Positions 44,650-54,108 of a DNA stretch of 64,000 nt are shown in pieces. Below the pieces are notes generated by a model that saw only the letters and a list, made by a program, of their open reading frames with translations, had not been told where the DNA came from and ran no database searches. Both the position numbers and the translations under genes were made by a program. The stretch spans positions 62,001 through 126,000 of the forward strand of contig NZ_FMBK01000004.1 in assembly GCF_900095025.1 (NCBI RefSeq), given 5' to 3'. The DNA is from Acinetobacter albensis (GTDB lineage: Bacteria; Pseudomonadota; Gammaproteobacteria; Pseudomonadales; Moraxellaceae). Every line of letters starts with the position of its first letter. Position 1 is the first letter of the stretch.

Positions 44650-45510
44650 ATGCCGAATACTCAAATGACTGCTGTTTTGTTCATGGTTTTATCCATGGTG
44701 GCCTATCAAATCAGTGCCTCATTTGCTAAACAGCTATTTGAAGCACTTGACCCACTTACCGTCGTGACCTTACGCCTGTGCTTTGCTTCTATTCTCATCA
44801 TCTTGATGTTCCGTTCATGGAAAATCATTCGACGCCTGCCCTATTTAAAATGGAAAGATTTATTATTTTATAGCGGTTCCGTGTGTTTAATGAATGTATT
44901 GTTCTATGCATCATTAGGCAAATTGCCTCAAGGGATTGCGGTCGGTTTAGAGTTTTTAGGGCCACTGACTCTCGCTTTACTTTCGATCAAACAGAAAAGT
45001 GATTATCTTTGGGTGAGTCTAGCGATTTTAGGTGTCGCATTGATGGTACCTTGGCAACAAGCATCAGCGGAGAATTTTTCTTATTTGGGTGCCGCCTTTG
45101 CATTAGGCGCAGGTATTTGCTGGGCCATTTATATTTATTTTGGACAGCGCGTTGTGCGACAAAATATTGGTATGCATGCATTGAGTATTGCGATTGTCTT
45201 GTCAGCTCTGGTGATGCTTCCGATCAGTGTCATACACAATCCCACTGCACTCATTCAAACTCAATACTGGCCGCAAGCCTTAGGGATTGCCTTGCTTGCA
45301 ACAGCCATTCCTTATGCTTTAGATCTCATGGCACTTAAGCAATTAAGTAAACTCAGTTATGGCACCCTTTCCAGCTTATCCCCATCCTTAGGTGCTTTAG
45401 CAGGTTGGTTATTATTAAAAGAGCAAATGACCTTTTTACAAATGATTGCCTTGCTGTGCATTATGTTAGCATCAGTCGGGGTCACCTATAGGGCCAAAAA
45501 AACACAATGA
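44650..45510 (+). CDS. EamA family (RhtA-like) transporter, copy 2
   Basis: A 286-residue paralogue of the preceding gene. The same landmarks appear in order: QGIAVGLEFLGPLTLALL, AAFALGAGICWAIYIYFGQ and LSYGTLSSLSPSLGALAGWLLLKEQ. This points to a tandem duplication followed by divergence. I begin at ATG 44650 (MPNTQMTAVL), since the in-frame GTG at 44641 has no better ribosome site. A bidirectional terminator follows. Both copies are probably inner-membrane exporters of amino acids or related metabolites; no substrate is evident from sequence. Confidence 0.87.
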   Translation: MPNTQMTAVLFMVLSMVAYQISASFAKQLFEALDPLTVVTLRLCFASILIILMFRSWKIIRRLPYLKWKDLLFYSGSVCLMNVLFYASLGKLPQGIAVGLEFLGPLTLALLSIKQKSDYLWVSLAILGVALMVPWQQASAENFSYLGAAFALGAGICWAIYIYFGQRVVRQNIGMHALSIAIVLSALVMLPISVIHNPTALIQTQYWPQALGIALLATAIPYALDLMALKQLSKLSYGTLSSLSPSLGALAGWLLLKEQMTFLQMIALLCIMLASVGVTYRAKKTQ

Positions 45511-45540
45511 CCCGAAGTATAAGCAGTTACAGAGATATAA

Positions 45541-45569
45541 AAAAAGAGGGTATTTAAACCCTCTTTTTA
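45541..45569. terminator. Bidirectional intrinsic terminator between EamA copy 2 and the hemerythrin gene
   Basis: AAAAAGAGGGT, loop ATTTAA, ACCCTCTTTTT is nearly symmetrical, with A-run left and T-run right, serving both convergent genes. Confidence 0.9.
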
Positions 45570-45583
45570 TATCCAGCTTAGAT

Positions 45584-46042
45584 TTAAACCAGACTGTCTT
45601 TATCGGCTTTTTTATACTTTTTATATTCAGCCAAATATTGTTTGGCCAAACTTTGTTTTTGCTCATCTTCTAAAATTTTACCTGCCTGCTGAAAAAAACC
45701 ATGTTCTTCTTCTTTTAAGTGATGATGAACTTTATCTGATAGTTTTTTCGCAATAGCAAGCCATCCTGGATTGCTAAATTCAGTTTCAGTCAATTGTTCA
45801 AGCAACTCATCTATTTCATGATGTTCAGATAAAGCATGACGGGTAATATTTAAACCAGAATCGGTCATCATTAAAGGAATATACAAATAACGATCTTCCC
45901 CTACGGCATGGGCAAATAGTTCATTTTTGAGTAGCTCAAACGTCTCCCGACGTTCTTCGGTATTCCCCGATGTTTGTATTAATTTTTCAGAAAGCGCTCT
46001 TTGTATTTCATGACTTTGACGTAAAGCTTCAAATATATTCAT
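45584..46042 (-). CDS. Hemerythrin domain-containing protein
   Basis: A 152-residue soluble helical protein that probably binds a di-iron centre. The ligand-type residues are in MNIFEALRQSHEIQ, LFAHAVGEDRYLY, ALSEHHEIDELLEQL and VHHHLKEEEHGFF, which follow the H...HxxxE...H..H pattern. Bacterial hemerythrins carry O2, sense it, or help repair iron-sulphur and nitrosative damage. I use ATG 46042, preceded by AGAGG; the longer frame from 46108 adds an unlikely tail. It ends in a lysine-rich tail KKYKKADKDS. The specific role is open. Confidence 0.86.
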   Translation of the reverse strand: MNIFEALRQSHEIQRALSEKLIQTSGNTEERRETFELLKNELFAHAVGEDRYLYIPLMMTDSGLNITRHALSEHHEIDELLEQLTETEFSNPGWLAIAKKLSDKVHHHLKEEEHGFFQQAGKILEDEQKQSLAKQYLAEYKKYKKADKDSLV

Positions 46043-46176
46043 TGTTTTATTGACCTCTGGCGATGGGCTATATGATCGTGATAAACATTTTTTATAAAGA
46101 ATGGGCAACGCCCCTGTGAATTCTTATTTTTATGCAGAGACGCACAATAATACAGTTAAGTTTTGTGAATTTTTGA

Positions 46177-46947
46177 TTAACCTGAGAAAAATACTTGATA
46201 ACTTAAACGGAAAATTAAAATCACCACCAAAATAAGGAATAGAATTCGAATAAAACCACTGCCGTATTTTAAGGCCATTTTTACGCCCATCACTGAGCCA
46301 AGCACATTCGCCACAGCCATCATTAGACCTAAACCAAACAGTACATGCCCTGTTGGAATGAAAAAACTCAATGCAGCAAAATTGGTCATAAAATTGCCAA
46401 TTTTAGACAAAGCAGAAGCATGTAAAAAATCGACTTTTAAAAAGCGAATAAAATAAAAAATAAAGAAACTGCCTGTTCCCGGACCAAAAATACCATCATA
46501 AAAACCAATGACCAATCCACCTATGCCGGCCAAGACCAAAGTTTTAGTGGTTAAGCTTTGTTGAAAGTGTACTTGGCCAAATTGCTTTTTCATAAACGTA
46601 TAAATCGCAATCACAATCAGCATGACCAAAACAAAAGGTTTCAGCACGGATTGTGGAATGAGCGTCACACATGCTGCACCCGCAAAGGAGCTGATAAAAG
46701 CGGCGACGCCAATCACAGCAAGTAACTTCCATGAAAGTTTAACTTGACGTAAATATGAAAATGCAGCAGAAGCCGTTCCACAAATTGAAGCCAATTTATT
46801 GGTGCCAAACAAAGTTGCTGTGGCCATATTTGGAAAGGCATTCATTAATGCAGGAATCTGAATAAGGCCGCCCCCGCCCACTGCTGCATCAATTGCACCC
46901 GCACAAAATGCAAAAAAAACGAGGCTTAGGATAAGTTCAATATCCAT
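46177..46947 (-). CDS. TSUP family transporter (TauE/SafE-like)
   Basis: A 256-residue, eight-helix membrane protein. The repeated TSUP motifs are present: AGAIDAAVGGGGLIQIPALM in the first half and GGLVIGFYDGIFGPGTGSFF in the second. Family members such as YfcA and TauE export sulphite, sulphoacetate or related organosulphur anions. AGG precedes ATG 46947. It is upstream of the hemerythrin gene in the same orientation and downstream of truB, but no operon signature is strong. Substrate unknown. Confidence 0.9.
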   Translation of the reverse strand: MDIELILSLVFFAFCAGAIDAAVGGGGLIQIPALMNAFPNMATATLFGTNKLASICGTASAAFSYLRQVKLSWKLLAVIGVAAFISSFAGAACVTLIPQSVLKPFVLVMLIVIAIYTFMKKQFGQVHFQQSLTTKTLVLAGIGGLVIGFYDGIFGPGTGSFFIFYFIRFLKVDFLHASALSKIGNFMTNFAALSFFIPTGHVLFGLGLMMAVANVLGSVMGVKMALKYGSGFIRILFLILVVILIFRLSYQVFFSG

Positions 46948-46976
46948 ATGATTTTATACCTAATTAAAAAGAAGAA

Positions 46977-47882
46977 TTAGAGGTTTAAAACTCGTTTAGG
47001 CACTAAACGCTTTTTGTCGGTAATTTCTGCTAAACCCAAGCATTTTTCTTCATCAAAAACCAACACCTGTTCTAAAGCGTCATGTTCGATATTACTTTCC
47101 ATACCTTGACTAAAATAGTCGGCACGCCCTTCTGGAACCTGAATTTTGGGAAAATGTGCCACAGGTGCAAATACAGGTAACAGCAATGCATCTCGCTCGA
47201 GCTCGGTTAAGCTTTCGAGATATTCAATGGTATAGGTCGGAATCAAATCAAAATGACCAGTTTTAATCCGGTGTAAATAAGTCAAATGTCCAAAAGTTCC
47301 TAAGCCTTTAGCAATATCTTCACCCAAAACACGAATATAAGTTCCTTTTGAACAAGTGATATCTAAAGTTAAGCTATTTTCGGTGAAAGAAATTAATTCA
47401 ATCGCTTTTATGTTAATCGGACGTGCTTCACGTTCAATTTCAATACCTTTGCGTGCCAACTCATATAAAGGTCGGCCATCTTTTTTTAGCGCAGAATACA
47501 TCGGAGGTATTTGCTGAGTTTCACCCTGAAAAATAGCCAAGACCTGTTGGATTTTTTCTTCATTGAGCATCGGCACGTCTTGCGTCAATAACACGTCACC
47601 TTCGACATCACCAGTGGTAGTGCTATGTCCTAAATGTATAGTGGTGTGATAACGTTTGGTCGACTCTAATAAATAATGAGAAAATTTAGTCGCCTCTCCC
47701 AAACAAATGGGAAGTAAACCTGAAGCAAGTGGATCTAATGCACCCGTATGTCCAGCTTTCTTTGCACGATATAGGTGACGTACTTTTTGTAAGGCTGCAT
47801 TTGAACTGAAACCTAAAGGCTTGTTGAGCAAAAAAACACCACTAATGAGGCGGCGTTCAATTTTGGGTGAGGTCTTTTTCAT
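46977..47882 (-). CDS. truB: tRNA pseudouridine(55) synthase TruB
   Basis: TruB converts U55 of tRNA to pseudouridine. The 301-residue protein has the catalytic aspartate in [15 protein letters not shown], and the KxG...YxxxARKG region [13 protein letters not shown], plus the C-terminal PUA-like region. I start at ATG 47882 ([12 protein letters not shown]), near the typical family length of 300-314. An in-frame GTG at 47912 would add ten residues, and neither start has a strong ribosome site. Identification is firm, start moderately so. Confidence 0.94.
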   Translation of the reverse strand: MKKTSPKIERRLISGVFLLNKPLGFSSNAALQKVRHLYRAKKAGHTGALDPLASGLLPICLGEATKFSHYLLESTKRYHTTIHLGHSTTTGDVEGDVLLTQDVPMLNEEKIQQVLAIFQGETQQIPPMYSALKKDGRPLYELARKGIEIEREARPINIKAIELISFTENSLTLDITCSKGTYIRVLGEDIAKGLGTFGHLTYLHRIKTGHFDLIPTYTIEYLESLTELERDALLLPVFAPVAHFPKIQVPEGRADYFSQGMESNIEHDALEQVLVFDEEKCLGLAEITDKKRLVPKRVLNL

Positions 47883-48026
47883 GGCAAAGTCAAAGCAGGA
47901 CAAACGTGCCACATGTTAACAACCGTTCGTCACCATTTACAACTTCTGTACTCTGGATTTTGTTATTTTATGACAGATTAATTTCATATTTTAAACTGAA
48001 AATAAAAAAAGAAGGTTGCATAGGAT

Positions 48027-49055
48027 ATGCAGAAATATAAATTATGGATAATTGTCATTGTTCTGATTATTGCTATATGCACATTACTGTTTTGGCTTGC
48101 CCCTTCTCAGTCCAGTGCAGAAAAAATAAATTTAAAACCATCTCCTGATTTACAACATAATTCAAAAGCCTCGGTCTTGATTCAAACTCCTGTTCAAAAA
48201 GATCATTTCATCAGCCAAAGCCAGCAAGATACCGAAATCAACTGTCAGTTACGCTTAGATTCCAGTCAACATTTAATTGTCAATGAACAGACACGCAATT
48301 GTTTTGAGTATTTTATTACACAATTTGGAGAGAAAAATCTTAAACAGATTAAAAAAGATTTCCAATCCTATATAGAACAAAGTTATGAAGAGCCAGCACG
48401 AAGTCAAATTTTAGATTTGTGGAATCGTTATATCGATTATCGGGAAAAATTGGGTAACTTAACGCCTCCCAATATTGATTCTGATCATCCTCAATATTAT
48501 GAACGTATATTTGCAGATACAAAAAATCTTCGCAAACAGCTATTTTCTGATTATGAAATTGAAGGTCTTTTTGGAGCTGAGAATATTTACAATGAATATA
48601 CCTTAAAACGTATGGCGGTCATGAGCGATAAACGTTTAAGCGAAATCCAAAAAGCTCAAAAATTAAAAGAATTATTCAATCAACTCCCCGTAGATTGGCA
48701 AGAAAATTTAGAACAACTGAATAAACTTGAAGACCTGAGAAAGTTGACTGCGGACATTAAAACACGAGGCGGTTCTGCAGAAGAAATTCATCAAATGCGT
48801 ACCAATTTGGTCGGCCCTGAAGCGACTCAACGCTTAGAAAAGCTGGATAGCCAACGTATTGATTGGAAAGATAAAGTAAATGATTATTTAAATAAACGCG
48901 ATAGCATTATGCAAAGTGGCTTAGCTGACACTGCTAAACAACAAGCGGTAGACCAACTGCGTAATCAATATTTTAATAAAAAAGAAGAACAACTTCGACT
49001 CAGTACTTTTGAATCAGTTCATGACCAAGGGGGGAAATTACCTTTTTTTGAATAA
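48027..49055 (+). CDS. lipB: Lipase-specific foldase / secretion chaperone
   Basis: A 342-residue membrane-anchored periplasmic chaperone that folds the lipase encoded next. One N-terminal helix (residues about 5-23) is followed by a Pro/Ser-rich linker and an extended all-helical domain. The family signature RxxFDYFLSAxGE is represented by RNCFEYFITQFGE near residue 90. Lif proteins wrap around the lipase with two helical lobes. In Acinetobacter the chaperone gene precedes the lipase gene, unlike Pseudomonas; the same order is seen here, with 40 bases between. Confidence 0.93.
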   Translation: MQKYKLWIIVIVLIIAICTLLFWLAPSQSSAEKINLKPSPDLQHNSKASVLIQTPVQKDHFISQSQQDTEINCQLRLDSSQHLIVNEQTRNCFEYFITQFGEKNLKQIKKDFQSYIEQSYEEPARSQILDLWNRYIDYREKLGNLTPPNIDSDHPQYYERIFADTKNLRKQLFSDYEIEGLFGAENIYNEYTLKRMAVMSDKRLSEIQKAQKLKELFNQLPVDWQENLEQLNKLEDLRKLTADIKTRGGSAEEIHQMRTNLVGPEATQRLEKLDSQRIDWKDKVNDYLNKRDSIMQSGLADTAKQQAVDQLRNQYFNKKEEQLRLSTFESVHDQGGKLPFFE

Positions 49056-49095
49056 GCGATAACCATTAACTTTATATTTTCAGGATGAAAATAAA

Positions 49096-50082
49096 ATGAT
49101 GAAAAACAAAAAAATGACCATAATATTGTCATCTATTCTTGCTTTAACGAGTTCATTTGCAATGACTCAAAGTCAGGCTGCAGCAGGACTACAAACGATC
49201 GCAGCCGACAAATATGCCACGTATGCCAAAACCAAAAATCCGATTGTGATGGTTCCTGGTATGTTTGGTTTTACCCGTCTAGGAACCAGCGCATTTGGGA
49301 TGGACTATTTTTATCAAGTGCTCCCTGATCTTGCGCGTAATGGAGCAACAGCGTTCACGGCTCAAGTATCTCCATTAGAATCAACGGCTATTCGTGGCGA
49401 ACAACTTTTAACTCAGGTTGAAGAGGTATTAGCAATCACTGGAAAAAGTAAAGTCAATCTTATTGGTCATAGCCATGGAGGACCCACTGCACTTTATATT
49501 GAAAGCGTTAAACCCCAATATGTTGCTTCTCTGACGGGTGTAGCGGGTACATTTAAAGGTTCTAAAGTTGCAGATGATTTATTGAGTACTAAAGCATCAT
49601 CAACCTTAGTAGGCGTGTTTGGCGATATGATTCTTGCACCCATCATGACTTGGGCAGAAGGTAATCCATCTTTACCCATCAATATAGAACGTTCACTTAA
49701 ATCAATCAGTGTCGCAGGCTCTACGCAGTTTAATCTTGAACATCCAACCGCAGCTATTCCGTCTAACTGTAGCAGCAACGGCCTAAGTTCAAATAATGGC
49801 ACGTATTACTACTCATGGGCAGGTGCATCACCTACCACCAATATTTTTGATACGATTGACACTGCCATTGGCGTTTTAGCACCACTGTCATACGGAAATC
49901 GTAATAATGATGGTTTGGTTACACCATGCAGTTCTCACTTCGGTAAAGTGATTCGTGATAACTATGACCTCACGCACCTTGATGAGATCAACCTAATCTT
50001 GGGGATGCGTGGTATTTTCTCTCCAGATCCAGTTGCATTATTTCGTCAGCATGCAAATCGTCTAAAACTCCAAGGCCTCTAA
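49096..50082 (+). CDS. lipA: Secreted triacylglycerol lipase 1 (family I)
   Basis: A 328-residue exported alpha/beta-hydrolase. A signal peptide (MMKNKKMTIILSSILALTSS..., cut near SQAAAG) precedes the mature enzyme. The oxyanion region is VPGMFGF. The nucleophile serine is in GHSHGG (S126), the aspartate in NNDGLVTPC (about residue 274) and the histidine in LTHLDEI (about residue 296). Two cysteines (PSNCSS and TPCSSH) probably form the family disulfide. The chaperone gene lies just upstream, and a closely related lipase lies downstream after a terminator. Confidence 0.94.
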   Translation: MMKNKKMTIILSSILALTSSFAMTQSQAAAGLQTIAADKYATYAKTKNPIVMVPGMFGFTRLGTSAFGMDYFYQVLPDLARNGATAFTAQVSPLESTAIRGEQLLTQVEEVLAITGKSKVNLIGHSHGGPTALYIESVKPQYVASLTGVAGTFKGSKVADDLLSTKASSTLVGVFGDMILAPIMTWAEGNPSLPINIERSLKSISVAGSTQFNLEHPTAAIPSNCSSNGLSSNNGTYYYSWAGASPTTNIFDTIDTAIGVLAPLSYGNRNNDGLVTPCSSHFGKVIRDNYDLTHLDEINLILGMRGIFSPDPVALFRQHANRLKLQGL

Positions 50083-50089
50083 TATAGTC

Positions 50090-50130
50090 CTTCCCTTCGA
50101 GGTTTAAAAATTTCGGAGGGAAGTTTTTTA
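50090..50130 (+). terminator. Intrinsic terminator after lipase 1
   Basis: CTTCCCTTCGA pairs with TCGGAGGGAAG (one G-U pair) around a T/A-rich loop and is followed by a T-run, 8 bases after the lipase 1 stop. It separates the two lipase genes. Confidence 0.9.
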
Positions 50131-50197
50131 TGAATTACTCACTCACAAGCTGAATATAATTTAATCGATTTTTTCTACGTTTTTCTATTCCCACCTT

Positions 50198-50227
50198 TAT
50201 ACTAATTTTCGACAATTTAAATTGTCG
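50198..50227 (+). promoter_or_regulatory. Putative promoter with an 18-bp palindrome at its start site (lipase 2)
   Basis: A -10-like TATACT (50198-50203) is followed by the perfect palindrome CGACAATTTAAATTGTCG (50210-50227), where transcription should begin. The palindrome could be a repressor operator or an mRNA 5' hairpin. The -35 is weak. It supports an independent promoter for the second lipase. Confidence 0.5.
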
Positions 50228-50254
50228 TCACAAAAATAAAAAAGAGGATGAGCA

Positions 50255-51226
50255 ATGAAATATGGATCATTGATTGCTGGACTGCTATTTATCTGCACAC
50301 TCAGCGCCACACAAACACAAGCAGCTGCTTCACACATTAACTCCACCTATGTCACGTCTAGCTACGCAAAAACCAAATACCCTTTAGTTTTTGCACATGG
50401 TATGGGTGGCTGGATTCGTGCTGGAATAGATGAGCTTGGTGTGGATTATTGGTATCAAATTTTGCCAGACCTAGCCCGTAATGGTGCTAATGCATGGGCA
50501 ACACGTGTTTCTCCGTTTAACACCTCTGAGGTGCGTGGTGAGCAATTGCTGCAACAAGTCGAAGAAATTTTAGCGATTACCAATGCACCTAAAGTCAATT
50601 TGCTAGGACATAGCCATGGCGGGCATAGTATTGCTTATGTCTCCAATATTTTGCCCGATAAAATCGCGTCTGCCACAGCCATTTCCAGTCCTTTAAAAGG
50701 TTCTCCTGTAGCAGATCTCATTGTTTCAGTGCAAGGGACCCCTTTAGAGCAACCCGTGGTAGATTTAATCAATTTTGGTTCGAAAGCCATTGTTTGGGCG
50801 CAACAACAAAATCCAAATTCACTCCCACATGATTCACTCGGTGCTGGAAAAAGCTTAACGCTGGCAGGCTCTAAAGCTTTTGCACAAAAATATGCACTGG
50901 GTATGCCGAAAACGGCCTGTGGTGAAGGGGCTGCTATGGAAAAAGGCATTTACTTCTATTCTTTTTCGGGTAACTCAACGTTGACTAACGTACTCGATCC
51001 AGACTCATTTCTGGCGGCGACTGGTTTACTGATGCAAGCGCCTAATGACAATGATGGCTTAGTTTCACGCTGTAGTGCCAAGTATGGTAAAACCGTTCGT
51101 GATAACTATAACTGGAACCATTTAGATGTCATTAACCAATTTTTTGGGCTACTTTCTATTTTTGCCCCAGACCCTGTTGCTGTCTATCGTCAACATGCCA
51201 ACCGTTTAAAACTACAAGGTCTATAA
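50255..51226 (+). CDS. Secreted triacylglycerol lipase 2 (family I), paralogue of lipase 1
   Basis: A 323-residue exported lipase similar to its upstream neighbour over its whole length. The signal peptide (MKYGSLIAGLLFICTLSATQ) ends near TQAAASH. The oxyanion region is AHGMGGW, the nucleophile is S120 in GHSHGG, and the aspartate/histidine are in NNDGLVSRC-like DNDGLVSRC and NWNHLDVINQFFG. The conserved ends NYxxxHLDxIN and FRQHANRLKLQGL are shared with lipase 1. AAAGAGGA precedes the ATG. The upstream palindrome suggests separate control. It presumably uses the same chaperone. Confidence 0.93.
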   Translation: MKYGSLIAGLLFICTLSATQTQAAASHINSTYVTSSYAKTKYPLVFAHGMGGWIRAGIDELGVDYWYQILPDLARNGANAWATRVSPFNTSEVRGEQLLQQVEEILAITNAPKVNLLGHSHGGHSIAYVSNILPDKIASATAISSPLKGSPVADLIVSVQGTPLEQPVVDLINFGSKAIVWAQQQNPNSLPHDSLGAGKSLTLAGSKAFAQKYALGMPKTACGEGAAMEKGIYFYSFSGNSTLTNVLDPDSFLAATGLLMQAPNDNDGLVSRCSAKYGKTVRDNYNWNHLDVINQFFGLLSIFAPDPVAVYRQHANRLKLQGL

Positions 51227-51235
51227 TATTTAATA

Positions 51236-51268
51236 TAAAAAAATGCGCCTTAAGGCGCATTTTTTTAC
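51236..51268. terminator. Bidirectional terminator between lipase 2 and rplS
   Basis: AAATGCGCC, loop TTAA, GGCGCATTT with A-run on the left and T-run on the right, serving both convergent transcripts. Confidence 0.93.
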
Positions 51269-51285
51269 TCAAGTAAAACTTAAAA

Positions 51286-51660
51286 TTAAGCTTTAACTTT
51301 ACGAGCAGGTAACTTTTCACGAATACGTGCAGCTTTACCAGACAATTCACGTAGGTAGTAAAGTTTAGCGCGACGAACATCACCACGACGTTTCACTTCA
51401 ACTTTAGCTACAATTGGAGAATGTGTTTGGAAAACACGTTCAACACCAACACCGCTTGAAATTTTACGTACTGTGAACGCAGAGTTTAAACCACGATTTT
51501 TCTTCGCAATCACAACACCTTCAAAAGCCTGAAGACGCTCACGCTCACCTTCTTTTACTTTTACAGATACAATAACAGTATCACCTGGTGCAAAAGCAGG
51601 GATATCTGATCTTAACTGAGCATTTTCAATAATTTGAACTAAAGGATGTTTACCACTCAT
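51286..51660 (-). CDS. rplS: 50S ribosomal protein L19
   Basis: A 124-residue L19 at the 30S/50S interface, with [41 protein letters not shown] and [18 protein letters not shown]. It is the last gene of the rpsP-rimM-trmD-rplS operon, separated from trmD by about 150 bases, which leaves room for an internal promoter or regulatory RNA. Identification is firm. Confidence 0.98.
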   Translation of the reverse strand: MSGKHPLVQIIENAQLRSDIPAFAPGDTVIVSVKVKEGERERLQAFEGVVIAKKNRGLNSAFTVRKISSGVGVERVFQTHSPIVAKVEVKRRGDVRRAKLYYLRELSGKAARIREKLPARKVKA

Positions 51661-51808
51661 GTGGGAATCTCCAATGTGCGGGACAGAAGAGGTCTGTTAC
51701 CGCTGGGGACAGAGGCTAAAGCGCATATCGACCCGTTTATCTTTCCCTTTATGGTTTAAGTCAAAACTTAAATCAATAAAGAGCCTAGTTGTAAATACTC
51801 AAAATATT

Positions 51809-52549
51809 CTAAGTATTCAAATCTTGAAGCCATTTTTTTTGCTGCTTACTCAACTCAACTTTCTCCACCAACTCAGGTCGGCGTTCTAAAGTACGTTGAT
51901 AGCGCTGCAAAAAACGCCATTTTTCAATATTTGCATGATGTCCTGATTTTAAAACTTCGGGCACATCCAAACCTTGAAAATGATCTGGCTTGGTATATTG
52001 TGGACAATCTAATAGACCATCTACAAATGAATCTTGTATTGCAGACTGTTCATCAGACATGACATTCGGCAAACGTCGAATAATACTGTCCAATAAAACC
52101 ATCGCAGGCAATTCGCCACCCGATAAAACATAATCACCAATTGACCATTCCTGATCAACATATTGCTGGATCAAACGCTCATCGACACCTTCGTAACGTC
52201 CGCAAAGTACAATGAGTCCGTCATATTCGACAAAACTTTGTACTGCTGTTTCGTTTAAGGTTTTCCCTTGTGGCGACATATACACCACAGGAACTTGGAC
52301 GCATCCTGCTTGGGCAGCAAGCACTTTGGCATGGCTAATCGCTTGAGACAAAGGCTCAGCCATCATCACCATTCCCGGACCACCACCAAATGGACGTTCA
52401 TCCACTCTTTTATAGTTGCCCGTTGCAAAATCGCGTGGATTAATACAAGTCACTTGTATTATTTCACGTTTTGCTGCACGCCCGCTAATTCCATACGCTG
52501 TAATCGCTTCAAACATTTCAGGAAAAAGCGTAATGACTGCAAAAAACAT
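51809..52549 (-). CDS. trmD: tRNA (guanine37-N1)-methyltransferase TrmD
   Basis: TrmD methylates G37 in tRNAs to prevent frameshifting. The trefoil-knot SAM site is visible in [14 protein letters not shown] and [15 protein letters not shown], and the conserved N-terminus [13 protein letters not shown] follows ATG 52549 with GAGGAG as ribosome site. The extended in-frame start at 52594 is unconserved. The C-terminal region ends [22 protein letters not shown], as in the family. Part of the ribosomal operon. Length 246 residues. Confidence 0.97.
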   Translation of the reverse strand: MFFAVITLFPEMFEAITAYGISGRAAKREIIQVTCINPRDFATGNYKRVDERPFGGGPGMVMMAEPLSQAISHAKVLAAQAGCVQVPVVYMSPQGKTLNETAVQSFVEYDGLIVLCGRYEGVDERLIQQYVDQEWSIGDYVLSGGELPAMVLLDSIIRRLPNVMSDEQSAIQDSFVDGLLDCPQYTKPDHFQGLDVPEVLKSGHHANIEKWRFLQRYQRTLERRPELVEKVELSKQQKKWLQDLNT

Positions 52550-52606
52550 CGCAGACTCCTCTATTTTCCTGCTGCGTTCATCCTTAAAGGACAAGCTTTT
52601 AAATAT

Positions 52607-53155
52607 TTAGTAATCTACGCCCCAATTCACGTAGATACGACCAGCGTCTAGATCAACTTGTTGCACCACATCTTTATGCCATGGAATCATACGCTCTTCA
52701 CTGTCAATGCTGTCTGGCGTTGCATGAACGACCATCACATCATTAGCACCAGTCTCAAACATTTCATGGATTTTACCAAGGTTTACTTCTTGTTCAGCAT
52801 CATCCAAACCTAACACAGTTAAGCCCTTCAAATCTGTCCAGTAAAACTCATCCATGCCTGCTTTCGGAAGTTGCGATTTTGAAATCCAAACATTGACGCC
52901 AACCAAGTTATCCGCTGCAGTGCGATCGCTCACATCTTTTAACGAAACAACCAAGCCTTTGCCATGTGGCTTCCAACGTTTTACATCTACTGTTTGCCAA
53001 CCTGCTTTGGTTTCAATGTACCAAGGCAGATAGTCAAAGATGTTGCTCATGGGTTCTGTATTGGAATAGACCCAGAGCCACCCATTTAATCCATATGCTG
53101 AACGTAACTGTCCAATCTGAATACGATCTTCGGGAACATTCTGTGTTGGTGTCAT
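52607..53155 (-). CDS. rimM: 16S rRNA processing protein RimM
   Basis: RimM assists maturation of the 30S subunit by binding S19 and helping fold the 16S head. The 182-residue protein has the N-terminal RimM domain (IGQLRSAYGLNGWLWVYS) and the C-terminal PRC-barrel. It lies between rpsP and trmD, in the conserved order. Identification is firm. Confidence 0.97.
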   Translation of the reverse strand: MTPTQNVPEDRIQIGQLRSAYGLNGWLWVYSNTEPMSNIFDYLPWYIETKAGWQTVDVKRWKPHGKGLVVSLKDVSDRTAADNLVGVNVWISKSQLPKAGMDEFYWTDLKGLTVLGLDDAEQEVNLGKIHEMFETGANDVMVVHATPDSIDSEERMIPWHKDVVQQVDLDAGRIYVNWGVDY

Positions 53156-53185
53156 GGGCTACCTACGGCTTAATTTGCAAAAAAA

Positions 53186-53443
53186 TTATGCAGTAGCTGC
53201 AGCTTTTTTAGCTTGAGCAGCTAAAGAAGCAACACGTTCAGACGGTTGAGCGCCTTGAGCAACCCAATGAGCAAAACGGTCAGCATCTAAACGAAGTTTT
53301 TCTGCTTTACCTTGAGCTGTCGGGTTAAAGAAACCAATACGTTCGATGAAACGACCGTCACGCGCATTGCGGCTATCAGTTACGATAACTTGATAGAACG
53401 GACGTTTTTTAGCACCACCGCGTGCTAGACGAATTACGACCAT
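53186..53443 (-). CDS. rpsP: 30S ribosomal protein S16
   Basis: An 85-residue S16: [21 protein letters not shown], then [21 protein letters not shown] start at ATG 53443, preceded by AAGG. The longer frame from 53488 is not S16-like. First gene of the operon. The tail [11 protein letters not shown] is alanine-rich. Confidence 0.98.
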   Translation of the reverse strand: MVVIRLARGGAKKRPFYQVIVTDSRNARDGRFIERIGFFNPTAQGKAEKLRLDADRFAHWVAQGAQPSERVASLAAQAKKAAATA

Positions 53444-53586
53444 GATAACAACCTTATAGTTTTTACGGATTATCCATGAACCGACCACCGGAACATTTCA
53501 AACCCCTTTCATAGAGGGCGGTATTTTACGTTAAATTTACTTTGAATGAAAGATCAAATTTTAGGTTATCGACAGTTTGAATTTAT

Positions 53587-54108
53587 TTAGCGACCATCCC
53601 AGTTAGAGGTGGTAGATAAGGCACAAACTGTTGCTTCTTTAGCCCAAAATTTTTGACCTTGATCATTTAAGCAAATGACACCATTGCCTGCTTGAACAGT
53701 GCCAGCCTTGGGTGTTGCTATAAGTAGCCATGTTCTTACGTTTGCAGTTGTATCGGTTAATGCAACCGCACCTGCATCAGTCAAAGAAATATCATATAAC
53801 GGCTGAGTCCTTGGTATCGTTGTTGCTCCATAGATATTCGCAGCAGTTCGTCCAGCAAAAGTTTGATTTGCCATTTTGAAAGTCGTTAAACGATGCGCGA
53901 TTGTCATCATTTCTGTTTGAGTTTCTGTACGATTGACTCTAATTTTATATTGTCCATAGGCTGGGTATGCGATTGCTGCCAATATGCCAATTATCGCTAC
54001 TACAATCATGAGTTCAATTAAAGTGAATCCTGAATTTGGATTGGGACGAATAGTATTAAATTGCCTTGCAGATTGAAAATTTAAAGTCGAGATGTATTTA
54101 TTCATCAC
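53587..54108 (-). CDS. Type IV pilin-like protein (PilE/ComF-pilin type)
   Basis: A 173-residue prepilin. The long leader ends at a prepilin peptidase site, [17 protein letters not shown] near residue 28, with glutamate at +5. The helix then continues [18 protein letters not shown]. The globular part has two cysteines (ICLND and VCALS) that likely form the pilin D-region disulfide. It is the last gene of the minor-pilin operon, and by position corresponds to the Acinetobacter ComF pilin rather than to the phosphoribosyltransferase of that name. Its start overlaps the upstream pilin by four bases. Confidence 0.9.
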   Translation of the reverse strand: MMNKYISTLNFQSARQFNTIRPNPNSGFTLIELMIVVAIIGILAAIAYPAYGQYKIRVNRTETQTEMMTIAHRLTTFKMANQTFAGRTAANIYGATTIPRTQPLYDISLTDAGAVALTDTTANVRTWLLIATPKAGTVQAGNGVICLNDQGQKFWAKEATVCALSTTSNWDGR

